Assembly: GCA_020633315.1 (NCBI GenBank)
Contig: JACKDV010000021.1
Span: forward strand, 62,001-126,000
Direction of reading: 5' to 3'
Source: Myxococcales bacterium
GTDB taxonomy: Bacteria > Myxococcota_A > Polyangia > Nannocystales > Nannocystaceae
Length of the DNA stretch: 64,000 bases
The position numbers and the translations under genes were made by a program. Position 1 is the stretch's first letter, and every line of letters starts with the position of its first letter. The notes below the pieces were generated by a model, which saw only the letters and a program-made list of their open reading frames with translations, was not told the DNA's origin and did not search any database. Positions 50,230 through 58,059 of the stretch are shown here, in pieces.

Positions 50230-52388
50230 GGGCCCAGGCCTCCGAGCACGGCCAGGCTCGATGCCTCGGCGAGCTGGCCCATCGCATCGGGCATGGTGGC
50301 GCGCGGGTGCTCGCCCTCGGCCCAGCGCGTGTTGTCGTAGCGCCGGGTCTCGAGCACCAGCCGGCCCTCGGGATCGATGGAGACGGCGCGGACGCGGCGG
50401 CCCGGCCAGGTGAGCACCCGGTAGCGCCCGGTCCCGTCCCACAGCACGCGCTCGCGGGTGCCGTCGGAGAGCTGGACCTCGATCTCCACCGGCACCACGA
50501 ACTCGCCGCGGCGATGCACCACCACCACGCCCTCGACCTCGTCGTCGGGCAGGTCGGCGCTGCGCGGCTCGGGGGGATCGCCGCCCACGAGCTCGCCGTG
50601 CTCGTCTCGGTGCCAGCCCGCGTCGCCCAGCCGCGGGCGGTTGACGATGTCGTGCGCGCGGAAGTCCACCGCACGGGTGGTGCGCAGGGCCTGCTCGAAG
50701 TAGTCGGCCAGGCTCAGCTCGATCGGTCGGCCATCGGCGGTCCGACCCAGCACGATCCGATCGCCGAGCTCCTCGGCGAGGGTGGCCTCGAGATCGGCCC
50801 CGGTGGGATGGCGGAAGCGGAAGCGATCGGCGTAGGTCCGCATGGCCCGATCGAAGGGCTCGGCTCCCGCCAGGCGGCGCAGCGTCATCATGATCGCGGC
50901 GGTCTTGCGGTAGGTCACCGAGTCGTAGGCGTTCACCAGCGGGGAGAAGCGATCGGCGGGCAGGTCGATCGGCTGTGACGGCCCGATCCCGCCGTTGTCG
51001 AGGCGCAGGCCGTCGTAGACGGTGAGCGGGTTCCCGGCCACCTGCAGCAGCCACGGTCCGTCGGCGTCGTCGGGCCCGTACTCGTCGATGTAGACCAGGA
51101 AGTTGGAGAAGGTGTTGAGCCCCTCGTCGAGCCAGGGCTGGTCGAACTCGTTCGAGGCGAGCAGCCCCTGGAAGTACTGGTGGCCGAACTCGTGGACGGT
51201 GGTGAACTCGCCCCCCACGCGGTGGTCGAAGCCCAGGCGGCGGAGCACCGACGGTATCGGGCGGAGCTGCGTGGTCGTATAGAAGGTGGGGTACTCCATG
51301 CCGCCCGCGCCGGAGGCCCCGGGGGGAGGATCGACGATGGTGATCGTGGACCAGGGGTAGGGGCCGAAGCGCGCCTGCATGCTGTCGAGGGTGGCGCGCT
51401 GCGCCTGTAGGTGGACCGGGGCGTCGGCGGCTCGCGCCTCGGGCACCAGCGCGCGGATGCGGATGCCGTCGTGCTCGGCCCAGGCCTCGACGAGATCGGT
51501 GCCGGCGGTCCAGGCGAAGTCGTGCACCATCTCGGCGCGGTAGCGCAGCCGCTGGCGGTCCCCGTCCTCCTCGCGCGACACCAGGATCCCCGACGCCCCC
51601 ACCACCAGGTCGGCGGGGAGGTCGAGCTGCACCTCGTACTGCCCGAAGTCGGCGAAGAACTCGCTGTAGACGGTGAAGGGGTGGGCGCTCCAGCTCCCGT
51701 CGGGCATCAGCACGCCCGGCTTGGGGAACCACTGCCCCGCCAGCACGAAGCGCCCGGAGTAGCCGGTGCGAGCGAAGACCTTGGGCAGGTGGGTGGTGAA
51801 GACCAGCTCGAGCTGGACCTCCGCGCCGGGGGCCACGGGCGCGTCGAGCCACACGTCCATCAGCGAGGGCTCGGACCGCTCGGCATGGCGGAGCTCGGTG
51901 CGGGCCGCGTTGCCGTCGCTGCCCAGGCTCCCCAGGCGCTCGACCGAGGCGATGTCGATGTAGCCCCACGGAGCCTCGGGGTCCTGGCCGTACGAGCGAT
52001 GGCTGCCCCGGCCCTGCTGCATCCACGCGGTGTCCTGGGCCCGGAACCCGTTCATGTACAGGTGGAAGGGAATCCGATCGACGGGAGCCGGTCCGTGGTT
52101 GCGCCAGGTGATGCGGGTGCGTCCGTCGATGCGGTGCTCGGTCTCGTCGTAGCGAGCCTCGAGCTCGTAGTCGACGATGCGTGAGGCCTCGGGGATCGGG
52201 CCGCGCTGGTCCGGCGGTCGCAGGGCCTGCGTGGGCTCGGGCAGGGGAGTGCCGAGATCGGGGGGAGCCTCACCGCAGGCGAGGCCCGTCGCGCCACCCA
52301 CGAGCAGCGCCGCGCCGAGGGTGCACCTCCGCGCACGCTCGGCGACGCCGACCCCGAGGGCGGCGACGTGGCTCCGGGCCCGCAGCAC
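50226..52388 (-). CDS. M1-family metallopeptidase lipoprotein
   Basis: 720 residues from GTG 52388, giving a lipoprotein signal ending TGLAC (Cys38). M1 fold: N-terminal beta domain (YELEARYDETEHRIDGRTRITWRNHGP), the exopeptidase GGMEYP motif, and the zinc site HEFGH (His399, His403) with third ligand Glu422 in WLDEGLN at the canonical spacing. Tyr-containing AYDSVTYRKTAAIM follows. The C-terminal ~100 residues include a beta domain (EGVVVVHRRGEFVVPVEIEVQLSDG). Likely periplasmic or outer-membrane aminopeptidase. Divergent from tsaE. Confidence 0.9.
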   Translation of the reverse strand: MLRARSHVAALGVGVAERARRCTLGAALLVGGATGLACGEAPPDLGTPLPEPTQALRPPDQRGPIPEASRIVDYELEARYDETEHRIDGRTRITWRNHGPAPVDRIPFHLYMNGFRAQDTAWMQQGRGSHRSYGQDPEAPWGYIDIASVERLGSLGSDGNAARTELRHAERSEPSLMDVWLDAPVAPGAEVQLELVFTTHLPKVFARTGYSGRFVLAGQWFPKPGVLMPDGSWSAHPFTVYSEFFADFGQYEVQLDLPADLVVGASGILVSREEDGDRQRLRYRAEMVHDFAWTAGTDLVEAWAEHDGIRIRALVPEARAADAPVHLQAQRATLDSMQARFGPYPWSTITIVDPPPGASGAGGMEYPTFYTTTQLRPIPSVLRRLGFDHRVGGEFTTVHEFGHQYFQGLLASNEFDQPWLDEGLNTFSNFLVYIDEYGPDDADGPWLLQVAGNPLTVYDGLRLDNGGIGPSQPIDLPADRFSPLVNAYDSVTYRKTAAIMMTLRRLAGAEPFDRAMRTYADRFRFRHPTGADLEATLAEELGDRIVLGRTADGRPIELSLADYFEQALRTTRAVDFRAHDIVNRPRLGDAGWHRDEHGELVGGDPPEPRSADLPDDEVEGVVVVHRRGEFVVPVEIEVQLSDGTRERVLWDGTGRYRVLTWPGRRVRAVSIDPEGRLVLETRRYDNTRWAEGEHPRATMPDAMGQLAEASSLAVLGGLGP

Positions 52389-52477
52389 GGCCCGATGCGT
52401 ACACCGTGGTCGCGCGTCGGGCAACGGATTCACCACGGTGGCGAGCCCGGCGCTGGGGCGGCACGCTCGACTTCGGC

Positions 52478-52483
52478 TAAGCT
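52478..52483 (+). promoter_or_regulatory. -10 element TAAGCT of tsaE
   Basis: TAAGCT is 9 nt before the ATG at 52493. Confidence 0.45.
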
Positions 52484-52492
52484 GCGCCGACG

Positions 52493-53008
52493 ATGGAGCT
52501 TCGCGGCCTCGCCGAGCACGAGCTGGCAGCGGTGGCTCGCGCCCTGGGGCAGCGGCTCGAGCTCGGCGACGTGCTCCTGCTGCGGGGGCCGATGGGCGCG
52601 GGCAAGACCACCTTCGTGCGGGCGCTGGCCCAGGGCCTGGGGGTGCGACGGCCCGATCGAGTGCGGAGCCCCACGTACAACCTCTGCCTCCACCACGACG
52701 GGCCGCGGCCCCTGGCTCATGTGGATCTCTTCCGGCTCGCCGAAGATGATCTCGGGGCATCGATCGGCTCCGCCGCCTTCGAGGCGCTGGGTCTGACCGC
52801 CCTCACCGAAGCTGGAACCACTCCTTCACAGGTGCTCGTGGTGGAGTGGGCCGACCTGTGGGCCGAGCCTCCCGACGATGCCCTGGAGCTCGAGCTACGC
52901 CTCGAACTCGATGATTTTACACGTAGAACGCTCGTCGCCTCCGCTCGCGGGCCCCGGGCGGAGGCCCGCCTGGCCGCCTGGGAGCACGCCTCCGAGCGGT
53001 CCGGGTAG
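52493..53008 (+). CDS. tsaE: tRNA threonylcarbamoyladenosine ATPase subunit
   Basis: 171 residues. TsaE is the P-loop ATPase of the TsaBDE complex that makes t6A37 in ANN-decoding tRNAs. Walker A GPMGAGKTTF (Lys38), SPTYNLCLHH, HVDLFRL, and VLVVEWADLW are all family signatures. The C-terminal ~25 residues are longer than in E. coli. No tsaB/tsaD nearby. Apparent near-leaderless start. A GC hairpin follows the stop. Confidence 0.92.
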   Translation: MELRGLAEHELAAVARALGQRLELGDVLLLRGPMGAGKTTFVRALAQGLGVRRPDRVRSPTYNLCLHHDGPRPLAHVDLFRLAEDDLGASIGSAAFEALGLTALTEAGTTPSQVLVVEWADLWAEPPDDALELELRLELDDFTRRTLVASARGPRAEARLAAWEHASERSG

Positions 53009-53029
53009 TGATCGAACTCGCCAAGAATT

Positions 53030-53045
53030 CCCCGGCCGACCGGGG
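53030..53045 (+). terminator. GC hairpin after tsaE
   Basis: CCCCGG and CCGGGG pair around CCGA, 22 nt after the stop; a second mini-hairpin CCCC-TTCG-GGGG follows at 53065-53076. No T-run. Confidence 0.4.
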
Positions 53046-53105
53046 GTGACGGTGGGATCGATGACCCCTTCGGGGGGGCCGAGATCACACCGGTGGCCCG
53101 CCCTA

Positions 53106-53172
53106 GCACGCGAATTTTGGCGGGCTTGGGTCGGTTTTTCGCTTTTCAAGCCCGTCTGCGCGGGTTTATCGT
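53106..53172 (+). promoter_or_regulatory. AT-rich leader/promoter region of histone gene
   Basis: The most T-rich segment in this part of the window. CGGGCTTG (53121-53128) and CAAGCCCG (53147-53154) form an 8-bp inverted repeat around a T-rich loop. TTTTCA-16 nt-TTTATC (53143-53170) is a weak promoter candidate. It would give a ~130-nt leader before the ATG at 53306; nothing else is seen in that leader. Confidence 0.35.
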
Positions 53173-53305
53173 CCGAGCCGAGCTGAGCGCCCCGCGGCCC
53201 CCGCGGGTAAGGCGACCGCTCCCACTCCCACGAAGCAAGCCGGGGCTCCGGCCCCGCGAACACACCACCACGACTCAGCGTACTCGCTCAGGATCGAAAG
53301 ACATC

Positions 53306-53500
53306 ATGGCCAAAGCGTCCAAGCCCAAGGAAATCGTCGTCGTCGGCTCGAAGGTAAAGGAGGTCATCAAGGAGGCCGGCCTGCGCAGTGATGGCGAGCT
53401 CGTCCAAGCCGTCTCCGACAAGGTGCACCAGCTCCTCGAGGCCGCGATCGCGCGCTGCCAGGGCAACAACCGCAGCACGGTGCGCCCCTACGACCTGTAG
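53306..53500 (+). CDS. Small bacterial histone-fold DNA-binding protein
   Basis: 64 residues. After a Lys-rich start (MAKASKPKE) it reads as a minimal histone fold. Helix 1 is VVVGSKVKEVIKEAG, then a loop SDGEL. The long helix 2 is VQAVSDKVHQLLEAAIARCQ. The signature loop is NNRSTVRPYDL (Arg56, Thr58, Asp63), equivalent to the R-x-T-x-x-x-D-[IL] of archaeal histones (GRKTIKAEDI). Helix 3 is essentially absent, as in the truncated-helix-3 bacterial histones exemplified by Bdellovibrio Bd0055. Expected to dimerise and bind DNA as a nucleoid protein. Start supported by the Lys-rich beginning; Shine-Dalgarno weak. A strong terminator hairpin follows. Confidence 0.75.
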   Translation: MAKASKPKEIVVVGSKVKEVIKEAGLRSDGELVQAVSDKVHQLLEAAIARCQGNNRSTVRPYDL

Positions 53501-53538
53501 ACCGCGTCGAGGGCACGGCCCTCCTCTTCGGTCTCGAT

Positions 53539-53570
53539 GCAGGGCCGTCACGCGAGCGTGGCGGCCCTGC
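53539..53570 (+). terminator. 14-bp hairpin after the histone gene
   Basis: GCAGGGCCG at 53539-53547 pairs with CGGCCCTGC at 53562-53570. Pairing continues inward (one G-T pair, then CACG/CGTG) to a CGAG loop. It lies 38 nt after the stop. No T-run, but the stem is far longer than expected by chance. Confidence 0.6.
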
Positions 53571-53657
53571 TCGCGTTCGAAGGCCGTGATCCCGCAGATG
53601 CGTCACGGCCACGCGTCGCGCGAGTCGGGGACCGGCGAAAATCGCGGTCCTCGGGTG

Positions 53658-53663
53658 TATCCT
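53658..53663 (+). promoter_or_regulatory. -10 element TATCCT
   Basis: TATCCT lies 8 nt before the ATG at 53672. Confidence 0.45.
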
Positions 53664-53671
53664 TGAGCACG

Positions 53672-54391
53672 ATGAAAGCTCGGGACGCCCTGCTCAGAGC
53701 CGCCGCCCAATTCCTCCGTGCTCACCCCGACGAGCTGATGCGGGTCCTCCGAAACGCGATGGGCCTGCGCTTCGGCGTTCCGATCGCGGGGCTGCGATAC
53801 CTGGCCTCGCAAGGCGGCGATGGGGGACCCAAGGACGTGGAGATCGATCCGCGTCCGCCCGGCCTGCGCATCGGGGCCACCGTGGATCTGATGGGCACGG
53901 CCGTCCGCGCGGTCACCATCCTCTACATCGAGCGGATCCGGATGTCGGCCGAGGAGCTGCGGCTCGAGGTCCGGCTCGAGGGCACCAAGATGACCGTGCT
54001 CGGCGACGGCGAGTCGCCCGTGGCCGCGCTCATCAAGTCGGGAGCCCTCGATCTGACCAAGAGCGGCAACCTGGCCGCCCACCTGCCGGGCCTGAGCCGG
54101 CTGCTCGGCGAGTCCTCCGGCAATCGCCTGGTCATCGATCTCATGAAGCACCCCGCGCTGGGCAAGAACCGCGTGGCCCGCCGCGTGCTGGGGCTGGTGT
54201 CGTCGTTCGTCACGGTGCACGGGGTGGAATCGGACGAGGGCCACGTGGACGTGGTGATGCGAGCCTTCCCGCGGGGCGTGGGAGGAGCCGCACGGGCCGT
54301 CCGCGATCACCTCTTCACCGACGGGCCGCCGTGGATCCGCGGCATGCTGCCCGGCCGGGGCGGCAGCAGCGAGCCTCGTCGCGGCTACTGA
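53672..54391 (+). CDS. Conserved-looking protein of unknown function
   Basis: 239 residues, no signal peptide. Starts MKARDALLRAAAQFLRAHPDELMRVLRNAMGLRFGVPIAGLRYLA. The middle is beta-rich with lipid/ligand-fold character (GLRIGATVDLMGTAVRAVTILYIERIRMSAEELRLEVRLEG). Later NRLVIDLMKHPALGKNRVARRVLGLVSSFVTVHGVESDEGHVDVVMRAFP. The end is Gly/Arg-rich. No family recognised and no informative neighbours (histone upstream, tRNA downstream). Start supported by the -10 at 53658. Confidence 0.65.
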   Translation: MKARDALLRAAAQFLRAHPDELMRVLRNAMGLRFGVPIAGLRYLASQGGDGGPKDVEIDPRPPGLRIGATVDLMGTAVRAVTILYIERIRMSAEELRLEVRLEGTKMTVLGDGESPVAALIKSGALDLTKSGNLAAHLPGLSRLLGESSGNRLVIDLMKHPALGKNRVARRVLGLVSSFVTVHGVESDEGHVDVVMRAFPRGVGGAARAVRDHLFTDGPPWIRGMLPGRGGSSEPRRGY

Positions 54392-54491
54392 GCGGGTCGT
54401 GGGCGGCCGTCGAGCCCGCCCAAGGGCCCCCGGAGCGCGCGGGACCGCCTCGGAGCGCCCTGGCACCCCGTGGGGCCGGGGCGTGGGCGTC

Positions 54492-54521
54492 TTGACGAGC
54501 CCGTGTGCCGCCTGCTAGAAG
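54492..54521 (+). promoter_or_regulatory. Sigma-70 promoter of tRNA-Pro
   Basis: TTGACG (54492-54497), 18-nt spacer, TAGAAG (54516-54521). The start would fall about 6 nt before the tRNA 5' end. Confidence 0.6.
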
Positions 54522-54533
54522 CCCGCTCCCGAT

Positions 54534-54607
54534 CGGGGCGTAGCGCAGTCTGGTAGCGCGTTCGGTTCGGGACCGAAAGGTCGGAGGTTCGAATCCTCTC
54601 GCCCCGA
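54534..54607 (+). tRNA. tRNA-Pro, anticodon CGG
   Basis: 74 nt cloverleaf. Acceptor CGGGGCG pairs with CGCCCCG plus discriminator A. D-arm GCGC-AGTCTGGTA-GCGC. Anticodon stem TTCGG/CCGAA with loop TTCGGGA (anticodon CGG). T-arm GGAGG-TTCGAAT-CCTCT (one G-T pair). The 3' CCA is not encoded. It reads CCG codons. Confidence 0.95.
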
Positions 54608-54621
54608 CAGGCACTCTCCCT

Positions 54622-54658
54622 CCGCGGTGGCCGCCCGTGCACACGACGGTCACCGCGG
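54622..54658. terminator. 12-bp hairpin after tRNA-Pro
   Basis: CCGCGGTGGCCG pairs with CGGTCACCGCGG (one G-T pair) around a 13-nt loop. It lies between the tRNA and the 3' end of the converging kinase gene, so it could act in both directions. Confidence 0.5.
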
Positions 54659-54699
54659 CAGCGGAGGTCCTCGGCCCGCCGCACCCGAGCCCGCGCTGA

Positions 54700-55899
54700 C
54701 TAGATCACCACGGCCATGCGGGTCTCGCCCACGGAGAACTCGTCGTACTGGCCGAGCTCCACGGGGGTGTCGATCACCACGTCGTTGACCCGCACGGTGC
54801 CGTCGTCGTGCAGCGGTCGGAGGTGGGGGCGGTTGGGCACGCCGCTCCACTCGAGCACCGCGTGCACGCGGGGCACCGCGTCGTCGCGCAGCTTGATCTC
54901 GCAGCGACGCCCGCTGCCGATGCGATAGCTCCCGGGCAGGAACAGGCGCTCCACCACGGTGTCGTCGGGATTGAGCACCCGCATCTTGGCCGCCACCGGG
55001 ATGTCCATGTCGCGGTGGAGCACCAGGCCCAGCACGTTGGCGAAGGCACCGGCGTTGGGCGGGCGGGCGTCGGGATCCTTGTGCAGCGCCCGGGCCACGC
55101 CCCGCACCAGCGAGTCGGGCAGGTGCTCGCAGCCCGGCAGCTCCCGCAGCGGCGTGGCCTCGGTGCGGGCGTGGGCCTTGAGCCACTCGGTGGGGTCGTT
55201 GCGCAGCCGCTCGCGGATCTCGGGCAGGGTGTGCTCGGGGAAGAACGGCGCGCGCCCGCTGAGCAGCTCGTAGAGGATGGTGGCGAGGCTGTAGACGTCG
55301 CTGGCCGGGGACAGCACCCGGGTGCGCAGCTGCTCGGGCTGCGAGTAGTGCGGGGTGCCGACCACCATGTGGGCCTCGGTGGCGTTGGTGCCGACCACCG
55401 GCGAGCCGTCCCACGAGCGCGCGAGCCCGAAGTCGAGCATCTTGATCTTGCCGTCGCGCTCGATGAAGATGTTCTCGGGCTTCACGTCGCGGTGCACCAC
55501 GCCCATGGCGTGGGCCTCGGCCAGCCCCAGGCAGGCCTGGTGCACGATGGTGACCGCCTTTGCGGGGTGCAGCGGCTCGCCGAAGTCGTGCCACTCGTCG
55601 AGCGACACGCCCACGAGCAGGTCCATCAGCAGGTAGATGTGCCCGTCGGGGCGCAGCCCGCAGTCGAAGGTGCGCACCACGTGCGGGTTGGTCAGCGAGC
55701 GCAGGATGGTGATCTCGCGGAGCGCCCGCTGGGCCTGCTCGCCCGAGCGCACCGGCTCGCGCGTGAGCTTGAGGGCCAGGCGCCGGGGGTAGCCCGGGTG
55801 CTCGACCTCGTAGACCCGCGCAAAGGAGCCCACGCCCAGGATGCGGTGGATCCTGATGGTGCCGGCGTAGACGTCCCCGGGCTGGAGATCGAGCGGCAT
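54700..55899 (-). CDS. Ser/Thr protein kinase with C-terminal FHA domain
   Basis: 399 residues, cytoplasmic (no membrane segment). Kinase domain about 10-285: LGVGSFARVYEVE, LALKLTREP, VVHRDVKPENIFI, MLDFGLARSW, VGTPHYSQPEQ, SDVYSLATILYELLSG. About residues 305-399 are an FHA phosphopeptide-binding domain: GSYRIGSGRRCEIKLRDDAVPRVHAVLEW, LHDDGTVRVNDVVID, FSVGETRMAVVI. A kinase with its own FHA can recruit autophosphorylated partners. Divergent from the HAD gene. Confidence 0.92.
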   Translation of the reverse strand: MPLDLQPGDVYAGTIRIHRILGVGSFARVYEVEHPGYPRRLALKLTREPVRSGEQAQRALREITILRSLTNPHVVRTFDCGLRPDGHIYLLMDLLVGVSLDEWHDFGEPLHPAKAVTIVHQACLGLAEAHAMGVVHRDVKPENIFIERDGKIKMLDFGLARSWDGSPVVGTNATEAHMVVGTPHYSQPEQLRTRVLSPASDVYSLATILYELLSGRAPFFPEHTLPEIRERLRNDPTEWLKAHARTEATPLRELPGCEHLPDSLVRGVARALHKDPDARPPNAGAFANVLGLVLHRDMDIPVAAKMRVLNPDDTVVERLFLPGSYRIGSGRRCEIKLRDDAVPRVHAVLEWSGVPNRPHLRPLHDDGTVRVNDVVIDTPVELGQYDEFSVGETRMAVVI

Positions 55900-55977
55900 C
55901 TGCAGTACCAGTCGCGCACACTACCACCATTCGCCGTCGCCGGGGCTGGCTGCGCCGGCTCGTCCGAGGTCCGATCC

Positions 55978-56757
55978 ATGTCCGATCCCTCCGTGCTCAT
56001 CGTGCTCTCGCGCCTCGACCCGGGCGAGCGTGCCCGTCGCCTCGCGCCCGTGCGCGTGGTTGCGACCGACGTCGACGGAACCCTGACGCGCGACGGGGCG
56101 CTCGACCCCGAGGTCGTTCGCGTCATCGCCGCGTTGGCCGAGGCCGGGCTGGTCGTGGTGCCGGTGAGCGGCCGGCCGGCGGGCGAGGTGCTGGGGCTGT
56201 GCCGCTATCTCCCTGGCGTGCAGCGAGCCATCGCGGAGAACGGCCTGCTCGAGGTGGTCCCCGATCGCGATCCCCGGTGGCTGGCCGAGCCCACCGATCC
56301 CCAGGCCCTGCGCGCGGCGGGCCGGCGGCTCGACGAGGAGCACGGGGCGGGCCTGCGGCTGGCGGCCGATCACCCCTTCCGCCTGGGCGACGTGGCCTAC
56401 GAGCGCGACGGTCGGCAGGTGCCGGAGCTGCTGCGGCTGCGGGCCGCGGCCGAGGCCCTGGGGGTGTGCATGGTCTGGTCCAGCGTGCACGTGCACCTCA
56501 CCCCCCGTCCGCCCGACAAGGGCCAGGGGCTGCTGCGCTTCGCGGCCGATCACGGCCTCGACCCTGCGACGATCCTCACGATAGGCGACGCACCCAACGA
56601 CGAGGGCCTGTTCGTGGCCGGGCGCTTCGGGGTGACGGTGGGCACGGCCGACGTGCCGCCCCAGCGCGAGGCCTTCGGCGCCTTGCCGACCTACGTCACG
56701 GACGGGCGCGAGGCGGAGGGCTTTCTTCAGGTGGCCCAGGCGCTGCTTGCCCGGTAG
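55978..56757 (+). CDS. HAD-IIB (Cof-like) phosphatase
   Basis: 259 residues. HAD motif I is DVDGTL with Asp31 (nucleophile) and Asp33. Motif II Ser is in VVPVSGRPAGEV, motif III Lys in PPDKGQGL, motif IV in TIGDAPNDEGLF. The C2-type cap between motifs II and III places it with Cof, sucrose-phosphatase and archaeal phosphoglycolate phosphatase proteins. A sugar phosphate or phosphoglycolate is the likely substrate class. 29 nt upstream of alanine dehydrogenase, same strand. Confidence 0.88.
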   Translation: MSDPSVLIVLSRLDPGERARRLAPVRVVATDVDGTLTRDGALDPEVVRVIAALAEAGLVVVPVSGRPAGEVLGLCRYLPGVQRAIAENGLLEVVPDRDPRWLAEPTDPQALRAAGRRLDEEHGAGLRLAADHPFRLGDVAYERDGRQVPELLRLRAAAEALGVCMVWSSVHVHLTPRPPDKGQGLLRFAADHGLDPATILTIGDAPNDEGLFVAGRFGVTVGTADVPPQREAFGALPTYVTDGREAEGFLQVAQALLAR

Positions 56758-56786
56758 CCTTCCGGCCACCAGGAGATCGATTCCGC

Positions 56787-57896
56787 ATGCTGATTGGTGT
56801 CCCCAAGGAGATCAAGACCCACGAGTACCGCGTGGGGATCAACCCCGAAGGTGTGAGGCAGCTGGTGGCGGCCGGTCACCAGGTGAAGGTGCAGACCGGC
56901 GCGGGCATCAGCTCGGGCTTCTCCGACGAGAGCTTCAAGGAGGTCGGAGGCACCATCGCCAAGGATGCCGCCGATGCCTGGGCCGCCGACATGGTCATCA
57001 AGGTCAAGGAGCCCCTGCCCGCGGAGTTCGGCTACTTCCGCGAGGGCCTGGTGCTCTACACCTACCTGCACCTGGCCGCGTTCCCCGAGCTCACCCGCGA
57101 GCTGCTCGACAAGAAGGTCAGCGGCGTCGCCTACGAGACGATCACCGACGACAGCGGGGCGCTGCCGCTGCTGCGGCCGATGAGCGAGATCGCCGGGCGC
57201 ATGGCCTCGCAGGTGGGCGCGGCCTGCCTCGAGCGCGAGAAGGGCGGCAAGGGCCTGCTGCTCGGGGGGATCCCCGGCACCCGTCGCGGCCACGTGGTGA
57301 TCCTCGGCGGCGGCATCGTGGGCACCGCGGCCGCTCGCATCGCCATCGGCCTGGGCGGTCGCGTGACCGTGCTCGACGTGAACGCCGATCGGATGCTCTA
57401 CCTCGAGGACGTCTTCGGCAACAGCATCGAGACCCTCTACTCCACTCCGGGCACCATCGAGCGCGAGGTGAGCCGGGCCGACCTGGTGATCGGCGCGGTG
57501 CTGCTGCCCGGCGGCGCGGCGCCCAAGCTCGTCACCCGCGAGCACCTGCGCGCGATGGAGGACGGCTCGGTGGTGGTCGACGTGGCCGTGGATCAGGGCG
57601 GCTGCATCGAGACCTGCCGGCCCACCACGCACGACGATCCCACCTTCATCGAGGAGGGCGTGGTGCACTACTGCGTGGCCAACATGCCGGGGGCGGTCCC
57701 GCAGACCTCCACCACCGCGCTGACCAACGCCACCTTGCCCTGGGCCCTGGCCCTGGCGGGACAGGGGGTGGAGGCCGCGGCCCGAGGCTCGGTGCACCTT
57801 GCGCGCGGGCTGAACACCTACAAGGGCGCGTGCGTGTGCGCACCCGTGGCCGAGGCCCATGGCCTCGACTACACCCCGCTGGGCGACCTGCTCTGA
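56787..57896 (+). CDS. ald: L-alanine dehydrogenase
   Basis: 369 residues, normal length. Interconverts L-alanine and pyruvate plus ammonia with NAD. N-terminal IGVPKEIKTHEYRVGINPEGV. Catalytic Lys74 (VIKVKEP) and His95 (YTYLHLAAFP). NAD Rossmann loop VVILGGGIVGTAAARIAIGLG with Asp after (VTVLDV). The family ending VPQTSTTALTNATLPWALALAG is present. AGGAGA lies 11 nt before the ATG. Confidence 0.95.
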   Translation: MLIGVPKEIKTHEYRVGINPEGVRQLVAAGHQVKVQTGAGISSGFSDESFKEVGGTIAKDAADAWAADMVIKVKEPLPAEFGYFREGLVLYTYLHLAAFPELTRELLDKKVSGVAYETITDDSGALPLLRPMSEIAGRMASQVGAACLEREKGGKGLLLGGIPGTRRGHVVILGGGIVGTAAARIAIGLGGRVTVLDVNADRMLYLEDVFGNSIETLYSTPGTIEREVSRADLVIGAVLLPGGAAPKLVTREHLRAMEDGSVVVDVAVDQGGCIETCRPTTHDDPTFIEEGVVHYCVANMPGAVPQTSTTALTNATLPWALALAGQGVEAAARGSVHLARGLNTYKGACVCAPVAEAHGLDYTPLGDLL

Positions 57897-57949
57897 GCCC
57901 GTGCCGGCCCACGGGGCCGACCAAGAGGCAACGCAGCGGCCGGAGCGAA

Positions 57950-57984
57950 GGTTGACACCTGATCTCCGGCCGCGGTGTCCAACC
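57950..57984. promoter_or_regulatory. Inverted repeat over a -35-like TTGACA, RND operon
   Basis: GGTTGACACC (57950-57959) and GGTGTCCAACC (57974-57984) are inverted copies differing by one bulged base. The left arm contains a consensus TTGACA (57952-57957). A further GTTGG at 57999-58003 can pair with CCAAC at 57979-57983. An operator for an efflux repressor is the simplest reading; no good -10 is seen at 17 nt. Confidence 0.45.
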
Positions 57985-58059
57985 GGGGGCTGCCGCCAGT
58001 TGGAGATGGCGCGTGTCGCACCCCGTGCTATGCCAGCGCCCGAGCGCTCGGTGATCCCC

